Shown: in pieces, positions 1 to 7,183 of the stretch
How positions within the stretch are numbered: position 1 is the first letter of the stretch
How the letters are laid out: the number at the start of each line of letters is the position of its first letter
NCBI GenBank assembly: GCA_028408795.1
Contig: JAOOLP010000016.1
Coordinates: 1 to 12,154, forward strand
Direction of reading: 5' to 3'
Length of the DNA: 12,154 bases
Source: Candidatus Pelagibacter sp.
Lineage (GTDB): Bacteria; Pseudomonadota; Alphaproteobacteria; Pelagibacterales; Pelagibacteraceae
Notes under the pieces: model-generated
The model's input: only the letters and a program-made list of their open reading frames with translations
Told to the model about the DNA's origin: nothing
The model's database searches: none
Position numbers and translations under genes: made by a program

Positions 1-1921
1 TTAAAAAAATTGTTTTGTATAGCTTATCGTTAAAAAATATTTCCATTTGAAAATCTTTGTTCTTATTAGACATATATGGGACGACATCAAAAATCATTAT
101 TTTTTTTTCTGTCAACTCAGGTTTTTTAAATAACAAAAATGCGTTTTTACCCTCAGTCCAAGCACCCTGTTTGCCAAAATTATGTGACCATCCGAAACCT
201 AAAAAATTATCTTTAAAACTTATATTATAAACTTTTTTATAATCAATATTTTCAAAATTGATCTCATTAAATCTCAAAATATCATCTTTATTCATTTGAT
301 CTTTCTTATCAGGAAGCATTACCCAAAGATTATCTCTGTAAAAAAAACCAAAATTTTTATCACTAGTAATTTTTTTTAATTGGTTCAGGTGTCCTTTATT
401 ATCAACTATATAAGCTGTGTTATTATTTAATTTTTTTTCACTCACTTTTTCAATTAACTTGTACCTTACATTTGCAGCTTTCTCTCTATCTAACGCAGCA
501 TTTAAAATTATATCAGTCTTGATATTATCAAGCCTTCCTAGAATTTTACTAAAATTACTGAAAAGAGGACCATAATTGTTATGTAAATATGTTGTACGAA
601 TTTCTTCGAATTCATTATCAATTGATTTCCATATAGGGTCGAAGCTTTCATTTTTATATTGCTTAAAAGAATTATTCTTAACTCCGATTGAAGTGTCAGA
701 AATTTGAATAATGAGTATTAAAGCAATAAATATTTTAGAATAAAATTTATTGAAATTTTTATAAAGATAAATTGATGAAAAAATTAAAAAAATATAAATT
801 ACAGGCCATGCAAATCTACCTGTAGATCCAAAAATACTTAATAATGCAAATATATAATCATGTAGATCGATATTAATTATTTCCTTACCATTTATTGATA
901 GGTTTGTTGTTAGAGCCCAAAGAAAAAAAATAATAATATATAAATTAGCTATTCTAAAAAATTCAAAATTTGTTTTTTTGGGTTTTCGTATATTATATAT
1001 TAGTATAATTGTTGTAGAAAAGAGGAACACTATATTTCCAAGGCCGATATAATTAAATCCCTCTAAATGTGTAATATTAAGATCTTTTAAAAAATATGAC
1101 CATGACTCTTGTCCATCAATTTTAGGATCAAAAAAACTTAATAGATCAATTTTATATTTTCCATAGCCAGTTGAAAGTGAGTTAATCGGGGACGATTCAA
1201 AATATCCGATGATATACATTATTACCAATGCAAAAATAATCTTATAAATTAACTCTAAAAAAGGACTTAGTTTCTTTTTAATCAATGCTTTTTCTAAAAT
1301 AAAACAGGAGTAAATGACAAAAATCATAAGAGTAAAGTAAAAATGTATCAGCAAAGACAGTCCTATTAATAAAAACCAGTGCAACGACTTTTTATTCTCA
1401 TCTTTAAAATATGATAAATAAAATGTGTACAATATCAGCCAATGTGCTCCTAAAGAAAAGTGGTGAGATAATCGAAAAAATAAAAATGGTGTCAGTAAAA
1501 ATAAAAAACTAGATAAAAGTGAAAATAAATTATCTTGAGTAGCTTTAAGCAGTATTAAGTAAGCTAGTGTTAACTGTAAGAACAGGCAAATAAATATCCA
1601 GAAGCTAAAATATTGAAATTTATCACTAAGTAAGGGGCTTAATATTTTAAAAAAAATTGCTAAGAGAGGGATATTGTCAGTAAATACTATTGAATTTGAT
1701 AATTCTAAACCATAATCAGGGTTTTTCCCTAAAGGAAAATACCAATCACTTTTTTGAAAATATTGCCAACTAAGCTGCGCGTTTGTTGGATCACCAGCAC
1801 CATATAACCAATCTGTGTTAAAAATTAAAAAATTGGCTGGTCCTACAAAATAAATAGATATTGATAATGAACAAAATAGAAAAAAAATTATTATTAAGAT
1901 ATTAATACGACTAAAATTCAT
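1..1921 (-). CDS. DUF6311-type polytopic membrane protein, 3' end cut by the window
   Basis: An open frame starts with ATG at 1921 and runs without a stop to position 1, giving at least 640 residues; the C-terminus lies outside. Residues 5-30 form a first membrane segment. A polar segment follows (about 35-85) with a Gly-Asp-Pro motif at D44, a Tyr/Trp-rich stretch and a Thr-Asp at 81-82. Many hydrophobic segments continue to about residue 407, and the remainder is soluble, probably extracytoplasmic. The N-terminal pattern matches what I recall of DUF6311 proteins. Inference: the acidic residues in the first loop after TM1 and the following membrane bundle resemble GT-C glycosyltransferases using lipid-linked sugars, but no activity is shown. 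It starts 3 bases after the stop of the upstream O-antigen ligase-like gene, so the two are probably cotranscribed and translationally coupled. Composition is markedly AT-rich compared with the pnt genes. Membrane nature is certain, family likely, function unknown. Confidence 0.8.
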   Translation of the reverse strand, partial: MNFSRINILIIIFFLFCSLSISIYFVGPANFLIFNTDWLYGAGDPTNAQLSWQYFQKSDWYFPLGKNPDYGLELSNSIVFTDNIPLLAIFFKILSPLLSDKFQYFSFWIFICLFLQLTLAYLILLKATQDNLFSLLSSFLFLLTPFLFFRLSHHFSLGAHWLILYTFYLSYFKDENKKSLHWFLLIGLSLLIHFYFTLMIFVIYSCFILEKALIKKKLSPFLELIYKIIFALVIMYIIGYFESSPINSLSTGYGKYKIDLLSFFDPKIDGQESWSYFLKDLNITHLEGFNYIGLGNIVFLFSTTIILIYNIRKPKKTNFEFFRIANLYIIIFFLWALTTNLSINGKEIINIDLHDYIFALLSIFGSTGRFAWPVIYIFLIFSSIYLYKNFNKFYSKIFIALILIIQISDTSIGVKNNSFKQYKNESFDPIWKSIDNEFEEIRTTYLHNNYGPLFSNFSKILGRLDNIKTDIILNAALDREKAANVRYKLIEKVSEKKLNNNTAYIVDNKGHLNQLKKITSDKNFGFFYRDNLWVMLPDKKDQMNKDDILRFNEINFENIDYKKVYNISFKDNFLGFGWSHNFGKQGAWTEGKNAFLLFKKPELTEKKIMIFDVVPYMSNKNKDFQMEIFFNDKLYKTIFL

Positions 1922-1924
1922 TTG

Positions 1925-3193
1925 TTAATAATTTTTATTGATTATCTTTTTATCATAATTAATCATTGCTATAGATAACCATAAAATTGTTCCAGTCCAA
2001 GTGCTAAATAAGCTTCCAGTTGACTTAAGAGGAAATATTTCTACTAAGAAATTTAAAATAATTAGAGAGAAAATAATTTTATCTACATAGTTTAGAGACG
2101 GTGATTTAAATGATTTATATTTAGAAATCAGCAAAGCTATTACAAAAAAAGTTAGCAAAAAGTATCCAATGATACCAGTATCATGAAGTATTTCTAAATG
2201 GTAATTATGAGGATGTGTTGAGCAAAAGGTGTTGTCTTTAAATACAAATTTTGGACATTGATATCTAAAAGACTTTAATCCTCCTCCAAGTGTTTTATTC
2301 TCATTAAATGATCTAATGCTGGAGATATAAATCTTTCCATGATTAGTTAGTTTTATATTTTTATTTATTTCTTCATCAAATAAACTTATTGATTTTTCCA
2401 AAAGCATTAATGATTTGATTTTAAAATTATTAAATTTGATATTTATATTTGGATCAGTTTTAAACAAAACCATAAATACTGGTAAAGCTATCATTAAACA
2501 AATTAATAACTTCTTTCTAAATATTTTATAAAATAAAGTTAGAAACAGAAATAGAAATAACATAATTATAAAAGACATTCTGTTACTAGCCACAAAAGAT
2601 CCGCAAAGCACGATACTAAAAAATAAAATTTCATTTATATTGATTTTATAATTTTTTAAATAAGTAATGAGAAAAATACCTATTAAACCAAAAATGAAAA
2701 ACTTTTGTATATATGCTCCCGCTATAGCTTCGGAACCAAATATTCCAGTTATTCTTCCTTCATGAGGAGAGAAACCTAAGATATTTTTTCCAAAAACAAA
2801 CTGAAGCAGTACGTCTAAAGCTACAAATAAAACGGTGAATGAGCAGATTTTAAAAAAAATTTCTAAGTTAATCCTGTTGTTTTTTATAAGAGTATCTAGA
2901 AATAAAAAAAGTAAAAAAAATTTTAACAAAAAAATTGATTTAACAAAATTTTCAAGTCCTATTACACGAATATTAACTAGAGAAGATATGATTAATGTTA
3001 AAAAAAATAAGAAAAGAGAAATATTAACTAAGTCAAATTGAATTTTTAAATTATTTTTGTATATATATATGATGCTAAAAATTAAAAATATTGCTAAATT
3101 TATATTAACTACAAGGCTACCGATGATAAGTGAGGCAGGTAATATATAAAGTGATAGATGAAGGTAGGAAATTAAATTATTTTTTAAAAACAT
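1925..3193 (-). CDS. O-antigen ligase / Wzy polymerase-like membrane protein
   Basis: This 422-residue inner-membrane protein has about ten hydrophobic segments and one large periplasmic loop (about 245-335), the layout of the Wzy/WaaL (Wzy_C) family that joins or polymerises lipid-linked O-antigen units. Family hallmarks seen: an Arg in Ser-Asn-Arg at 203-205, a Gly-rich Leu-Gly-Gly-Gly at 302-305 followed by R310, and a His-Pro-His-Asn motif at 327-330 followed by E334 and Gly-Ile-Ile-Gly at 340-343. C313 and C324 flank the end of the loop and could form a disulfide. The sequence cannot tell ligase from polymerase. The ATG at 3193 opens directly into the first membrane segment; no Shine-Dalgarno is visible. 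It is first in a minus-strand pair with the DUF6311 gene and diverges from the 5S rRNA. Its low GC and position suggest a variable surface-polysaccharide locus. Confidence 0.85.
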   Translation of the reverse strand: MFLKNNLISYLHLSLYILPASLIIGSLVVNINLAIFLIFSIIYIYKNNLKIQFDLVNISLFLFFLTLIISSLVNIRVIGLENFVKSIFLLKFFLLFLFLDTLIKNNRINLEIFFKICSFTVLFVALDVLLQFVFGKNILGFSPHEGRITGIFGSEAIAGAYIQKFFIFGLIGIFLITYLKNYKININEILFFSIVLCGSFVASNRMSFIIMLFLFLFLTLFYKIFRKKLLICLMIALPVFMVLFKTDPNINIKFNNFKIKSLMLLEKSISLFDEEINKNIKLTNHGKIYISSIRSFNENKTLGGGLKSFRYQCPKFVFKDNTFCSTHPHNYHLEILHDTGIIGYFLLTFFVIALLISKYKSFKSPSLNYVDKIIFSLIILNFLVEIFPLKSTGSLFSTWTGTILWLSIAMINYDKKIINKNY

Positions 3194-3256
3194 AATTAGT
3201 TTTAAATGAAGGTAAGATTTAGCTTATTTTTTAACAAATTTGGAGCTTTTTTTAAT

Positions 3257-3285
3257 TTGTTTACTTTTTTATATAAAAATACTAT
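3257..3285 (+). promoter_or_regulatory. Candidate sigma70-type promoter of 5S rRNA
   Basis: The gene upstream is on the opposite strand, so 5S must have its own promoter in the 3194-3293 gap. A TTGTTT hexamer at 3257-3262 is followed after 17 bases by TACTAT at 3280-3285, placing a transcript start near 3292, almost exactly at the mature 5S 5' end. The match to consensus is moderate and AT-rich DNA gives many chance matches. The existence of a promoter here is much surer than its exact boxes. The rest of the gap holds an 8-base inverted repeat (3233-3240 with 3254-3261) and nothing else I can name. Confidence 0.4.
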
Positions 3286-3293
3286 AAACCATC

Positions 3294-3411
<118 letters not shown>

Positions 3412-3420
3412 AACAAAATT

Positions 3421-3546
3421 ATGAAAATTGCAAGCTCATTAAAATCATTAAAAAAAAGAGATTTAAACTCTAAATTGGTTAAACGTAGAGGTAAGCTTTA
3501 CGTTATAAACAAAAAGAATCCAAAATTTAAAGCGCGTCAAGGATAA
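3421..3546 (+). CDS. rpmJ: 50S ribosomal protein L36, zinc-free form
   Basis: This is a 41-residue, strongly basic protein of the large subunit. It begins [13 protein letters not shown] and ends with the family's Tyr-Val-Ile-Asn-Lys...Phe-Lys-Ala-Arg-Gln-Gly signature. It has no cysteine, so it is the zinc-independent (C-minus) L36 usual in alphaproteobacteria. The ATG at 3421 is fixed by family alignment. The gene starts about ten bases after the 5S helix I; no ribosome-binding site precedes it other than 5S sequence itself. There is no visible room for a separate promoter, so its mRNA probably comes from readthrough and processing of the 5S transcript. The next gene starts 2 bases after its stop. 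Confidence 0.95.
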   Translation: MKIASSLKSLKKRDLNSKLVKRRGKLYVINKKNPKFKARQG

Positions 3547-3548
3547 TC

Positions 3549-3659
3549 ATGAGTGACCAAGACTATAAGGAAACTTGGAAAGGATTTACTAAATTTGTTT
3601 TGTGGGGCACGATTGCTGTAATTGCAATTCTAGTAATACTTGCTTTAACCTTACTTTAA
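3549..3659 (+). CDS. aa3-type cytochrome c oxidase subunit IV-like small membrane protein
   Basis: This is a 36-residue protein with a short polar N-terminus (about residues 1-12) and one transmembrane helix (about 17-36). The N-terminal pattern, acidic start then Thr-Trp-x-Gly-Phe-x-x-Phe, matches the short bacterial aa3-oxidase subunit IV family (COX4_pro_2), a single-helix accessory subunit of the terminal oxidase. AAGGA at 3539-3543, inside the end of rpmJ, lies five bases before the ATG and supports this start. As I recall, members of this family are often found next to transhydrogenase genes in alphaproteobacteria, and pntAA begins 17 bases downstream. The other oxidase subunits are not in the window. 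Because the protein is so short, family assignment rests on pattern plus context. Confidence 0.75.
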   Translation: MSDQDYKETWKGFTKFVLWGTIAVIAILVILALTLL

Positions 3660-3676
3660 TTTAAAAAATATAAATA

Positions 3677-4771
3677 ATGATAGTTGGTTCAATTAAAGAA
3701 GATTTAACATTAGAAAAAAGAGTTTCTTTGACTCCTGAGACTGCAAAAAATATTATAGGATTAGGTCTTAAAATAATTATACAAAAAGATTATGCCAGTC
3801 ATCTAGGGATTCAAGATGATGAATATAAAAAGATAGGTGTTGAAATTAAAGCATCCTCTGATGAGGTCTTTAATTTAAGTAATTTGATTATTAAAGTTAA
3901 TTGTCCATCTGAAAATGAAATTAGTAGTTTAAAAGAAAACACAATTTTAATTGGAATGTTCAATCCTTCGAAAAATAAAGATCAAGTTGATAAGATTCTA
4001 AATAAAAAAATCAAAATTTTTTCACTTGAATTATTACCACGTATCACCAGAGCTCAGTCGATGGATGTATTATCTTCCCAATCAAATTTAGCTGGATATA
4101 GAGCAGTTGTTGATTGTGTTGCGGAATTTGAAAAAGCTATACCAATGATGATGACTGCTGCGGGGACAGTACCAGCTGCTAAAATTTTGGTAATAGGAGC
4201 AGGTGTGGCAGGTTTACAAGCTATAGCTACAGCAAAAAGATTGGGTGCGATTGTTTCAGCTACAGATGTAAGAGCGGCTTCAAAAGAACAGGTAGAAAGT
4301 TTAGGTGGAAAATTTTTAACTGTTGAGCAAACAGAAGATATGGAAACTGCTGGTGGGTATGCAAAAGAAGCTTCAGATGATTATAAAAAAAAACAAGCTC
4401 AAATGATGAAAGAAGCATTAAAAAAAAACGACATAGTTATATGTACAGCTTTGATACCTGGAAAACCTGCACCAAGAATTTTAACTGAGGATTTAGTAAA
4501 ATTGATGAAACCAGGGTCTATCGTTTATGATTTGGCAGCAGAGCAGGGTGGAAATTCTGCATTTTCAGAATCAGGAAAGATTAATTTGGTTGATGGAGTA
4601 AAGGTAATAGGTGTAAAAAGCTTAATGAATAGCTTACCTCTCACTGCTTCAAGTTTATACGCTAAAAACTTATTTAGCTTCATACGAAATTTATATAGTA
4701 AAGATAAAAAAGATTTTAATATTAATTTAGAAGACGAAATAATTGAAAAATCATTATTAAAAAAAGTTTAA
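3677..4771 (+). CDS. pntAA: Proton-translocating NAD(P) transhydrogenase, alpha subunit part 1 (domain I)
   Basis: This is the soluble NAD(H)-binding domain I of transhydrogenase, which uses the proton gradient to drive hydride transfer from NADH to NADP+. At 364 residues it is the split form found in alphaproteobacteria such as Rhodospirillum rubrum. Seen: an AlaDH/PNT N-terminal domain (about 1-135), the RQD loop that contacts domain III (Pro-Arg-Ile-Thr-Arg-Ala-Gln-Ser-Met-Asp at 121-130, giving R122, Q127, D130), and a Rossmann Gly-Ala-Gly-Val-Ala-Gly at 174-179 with D197 positioned for NAD ribose. No Shine-Dalgarno is visible before the ATG at 3677. It is followed after 2 bases by pntAB. 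All key residues are present. Confidence 0.97.
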   Translation: MIVGSIKEDLTLEKRVSLTPETAKNIIGLGLKIIIQKDYASHLGIQDDEYKKIGVEIKASSDEVFNLSNLIIKVNCPSENEISSLKENTILIGMFNPSKNKDQVDKILNKKIKIFSLELLPRITRAQSMDVLSSQSNLAGYRAVVDCVAEFEKAIPMMMTAAGTVPAAKILVIGAGVAGLQAIATAKRLGAIVSATDVRAASKEQVESLGGKFLTVEQTEDMETAGGYAKEASDDYKKKQAQMMKEALKKNDIVICTALIPGKPAPRILTEDLVKLMKPGSIVYDLAAEQGGNSAFSESGKINLVDGVKVIGVKSLMNSLPLTASSLYAKNLFSFIRNLYSKDKKDFNINLEDEIIEKSLLKKV

Positions 4772-4773
4772 CT

Positions 4774-5085
4774 ATGGAAATTGACCCGTTTATATTTAGA
4801 TTAAGCATATTTATTTTATCAATATTTATTGGCTACTATGTAGTATGGAGTGTTACACCATCTCTGCATACCCCATTAATGTCTGTTACTAATGCTATAT
4901 CGTCGGTAATCATTGTTGGGGCTATTATTGCAGCCTTAGCCGGATCCTCAGAGAATGTTTTTGATATATCTAGTATTTTCGGATTTATAGCAATTATCTT
5001 AGCAGCAATAAATATTTTTGGTGGTTTTTTAGTAACCCAAAGAATGCTTCAAATGTATAAAAAAAAGAAAGATAAAAAGAAATGA
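4774..5085 (+). CDS. pntAB: NAD(P) transhydrogenase, alpha subunit part 2 (membrane)
   Basis: This 103-residue inner-membrane protein supplies the alpha-side helices of the proton-conducting domain II. Three hydrophobic segments are visible (about 8-28, 36-57 and 65-88). The conserved [11 protein letters not shown] segment (about 26-36) and the following Thr-Asn-Ala-Ile-Ser-Ser are typical of the family. The C-terminus is a lysine-rich cytoplasmic tail. Its TGA overlaps the pntB ATG by four bases (ATGA at 5082-5085), indicating translational coupling of two subunits needed in equal amounts. Confidence 0.96.
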   Translation: MEIDPFIFRLSIFILSIFIGYYVVWSVTPSLHTPLMSVTNAISSVIIVGAIIAALAGSSENVFDISSIFGFIAIILAAINIFGGFLVTQRMLQMYKKKKDKKK

Positions 5086-6485
5086 TATCTCCAGACCTAT
5101 CAGCCATTTTTTATTTAGTTTCGGGAATATTGTTCATTCTTGCACTTAGAGGATTGTCATCTCCGGATACGTCAAGACAAGGAAATTATTTTGGAATAGC
5201 AGGAATGATAATTGCAATTATTGTAACATTTTTGTCAATAGGAAACTTTTCTACATCTTTAGCTTATGTAATAGCTTTTCTTCTTATAGGTGGGGCCATT
5301 GGAGCTTTTATAGCTTTTAAAATTCCAATGACCGCAATGCCAGAGTTGGTAGCTGGGTTTCATAGTTTGGTTGGGTTAGCAGCTGTTTTTGTTGCAATAG
5401 CTGCTTTCTTAAACCCAGAAGCTTTTAATCTGGGCTTTGTTGGAGAAATAAAATTAGCAAGTCTTATAGAAATGTCTATTGGAGCAGCGGTAGGAGCAAT
5501 AACTTTTTCAGGTTCTATAATAGCTTTTTTAAAATTAAGAGGGATAATGTCTGGCTCTCCAATTATATTTAGTGGCCAGCATATCTTAAATTTAATACTT
5601 GGTATCGGAATTTTTATTTTAATTTTTTACTTATGCAAAACTCAGTCAGCAAATATTTTTTGGACTGTAGTTACGATTTCTTTTCTAGTTGGTGTTTTAT
5701 TAATTATACCTATTGGGGGAGCAGATATGCCTGTAGTAATTTCAATGCTTAACTCTTATTCTGGTTGGGCTGCAGCAGGAATAGGGTTTACATTAGAAAA
5801 CACTGCCTTAATTATCACTGGAGCGCTTGTAGGTTCTTCTGGAGCAATACTATCTTATATAATGTGTAAAGCCATGAACAGATCATTTATTAGTGTAATA
5901 CTTGGTGGTTTTGGCGCAGACAATTCTGATGATGCAAAAAAAGAAAAGAGAGATCAAAAACCAGTTAAGAGCGGAAACGCAGAAGATGCAGCTTTCTTAA
6001 TGAAAAATGCTTCATCTGTGATCATAGTTCCGGGTTATGGAATGGCTGTGGCGCAAGCTCAGCATGCTCTTAGAGAAATGGTGGATAAATTAAAAAAAAA
6101 CGATATTAAAGTTACATACGCTATACACCCTGTTGCTGGAAGAATGCCCGGTCACATGAACGTCTTATTAGCTGAAGCAAATGTTCCTTATGATGAAGTT
6201 TTTGAATTAGAGGATATAAATAATGATTTTGCAAATTCCGATGTTGCATTTGTTATTGGAGCGAATGATGTAACAAATCCTGTAGCTAAAACAGATCCTA
6301 AAAGCCCAATATTTGGTATGCCAGTGCTGGATGTTGAGAAATGTAAGTCAGTTTTATTTGTAAAGAGAAGTCTGTCACCTGGATATGCTGGTATAGACAA
6401 TGAACTCTTTTATAGAGATAATACTTTAATGTTATTTGCAGATGCTAAAAAAATGACAGAAGATATTGTTAAAAATTTAGACTAA
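5082..6485 (+). CDS. pntB: NAD(P) transhydrogenase, beta subunit
   Basis: The 467 residues give the rest of membrane domain II (about 1-275) and the NADP(H)-binding domain III (about 300-467). Visible functional residues: H94 in Gly-Phe-His-Ser-Leu-Val-Gly (equivalent to the E. coli beta-subunit proton-path histidine), D215 in Gly-Gly-Ala-Asp-Met-Pro-Val-Val, and N225. In domain III: Pro-Gly-Tyr-Gly-Met-Ala-Val-Ala-Gln at 317-325, the [10 protein letters not shown] loop at 349-358, Gly-Ala-Asn-Asp at 393-396, and a [10 protein letters not shown] NADP loop near the end. With pntAA and pntAB it forms the complete three-gene enzyme, the likely main NADPH source. It overlaps the transaldolase gene by one base (TAATG at 6483-6487). 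Confidence 0.97.
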   Translation: MISPDLSAIFYLVSGILFILALRGLSSPDTSRQGNYFGIAGMIIAIIVTFLSIGNFSTSLAYVIAFLLIGGAIGAFIAFKIPMTAMPELVAGFHSLVGLAAVFVAIAAFLNPEAFNLGFVGEIKLASLIEMSIGAAVGAITFSGSIIAFLKLRGIMSGSPIIFSGQHILNLILGIGIFILIFYLCKTQSANIFWTVVTISFLVGVLLIIPIGGADMPVVISMLNSYSGWAAAGIGFTLENTALIITGALVGSSGAILSYIMCKAMNRSFISVILGGFGADNSDDAKKEKRDQKPVKSGNAEDAAFLMKNASSVIIVPGYGMAVAQAQHALREMVDKLKKNDIKVTYAIHPVAGRMPGHMNVLLAEANVPYDEVFELEDINNDFANSDVAFVIGANDVTNPVAKTDPKSPIFGMPVLDVEKCKSVLFVKRSLSPGYAGIDNELFYRDNTLMLFADAKKMTEDIVKNLD

Positions 6486-7183
6486 TGAAAACAAAAATAT
6501 TTTGCGATATAGCTGACTATAAAACGATAAAATTCTTTAATAACAAATCATTAGTTGACGGTTTTACCACTAATCCGAGTTTAATGAGATTAGCTGGAGC
6601 AAAAAATTATAAGAACTATTCTAATAAAATCTTAAAGATTTGTAAAAAAAAACCAATTTCTTTTGAGGTATTTGCAGACAATTTTAAAGATATGCTTAAG
6701 CAAGCCTACGAAATTAATTCTTGGGGAAAAAACGTTTATGTTAAAATTCCAGTTGTAAACTCTAAAGGAATTTTTACAGGACCTGTGATCAAAAAGTTAA
6801 GCGATCAAGGAATTAAACTTAATATAACTGCTGTTTACACATTTGAGCAAACTAAAAAAATTTACAAAGTATTAAACAAAAAAACAAATTCTATTATTTC
6901 TATTTTCGCTGGAAGAATGGCAGATAAAGGTAAAGATCCACTTCCAATATTTAAAAAAAGTATTTCTTTGACTAAAAAAAATAAAAATATTGAAATTCTT
7001 TGGGCAAGCACTAGAGAGGCATATAATTATACTCAAGCTAAACAAATAAACTGTAATATAATAACCATGCCACCTAAAGTGATAAATCAAATTAGTGGTT
7101 TTGGAAAAAGTTTTCAATCTATGACCCTTGATACAGTCAAAGGGTTTTTAATAGATAGTAAAAAATCTAGGTTTAATCTTTAA
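6485..7183 (+). CDS. tal: Transaldolase, short (TalC/FSA-like) form
   Basis: This is a 232-residue class I aldolase barrel. Seen: Asp8 in the first strand, Phe-Thr-Thr-Asn-Pro-Ser at 27-32, the Schiff-base lysine K87 in Val-Lys-Ile-Pro, Asn-Ile-Thr-Ala-Val-Tyr at 113-118, Phe-Ala-Gly-Arg at 141-144, and Trp-Ala-Ser-Thr-Arg-Glu near 173-178. By alignment from memory, two residues that separate transaldolases from fructose-6-phosphate aldolases are transaldolase-like: E61 (Gln59 in FSA) and F141 (Tyr131 in FSA). So the better call is dihydroxyacetone transfer in the pentose phosphate pathway. It is coupled to pntB by a one-base overlap, placing a pentose-phosphate enzyme in a transhydrogenase operon. 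Its stop overlaps the convergent typA stop. Substrate specificity remains inferred. Confidence 0.88.
   Translation: MKTKIFCDIADYKTIKFFNNKSLVDGFTTNPSLMRLAGAKNYKNYSNKILKICKKKPISFEVFADNFKDMLKQAYEINSWGKNVYVKIPVVNSKGIFTGPVIKKLSDQGIKLNITAVYTFEQTKKIYKVLNKKTNSIISIFAGRMADKGKDPLPIFKKSISLTKKNKNIEILWASTREAYNYTQAKQINCNIITMPPKVINQISGFGKSFQSMTLDTVKGFLIDSKKSRFNL

Noticed and set aside
2835..3041. Lysine-rich 68-residue open frame on the plus strand
   Set aside because: It is antisense to the N-terminal membrane segments of the O-antigen ligase-like gene; its composition is what AT-rich hydrophobic codons give in reverse.
3233..3261. Inverted repeat AACAAATT / AATTTGTT as a terminator
   Set aside because: The stem has eight base pairs, only one of them G:C, and overlaps the candidate 5S -35 box; no transcript is expected to end here, so chance in AT-rich DNA is likely.
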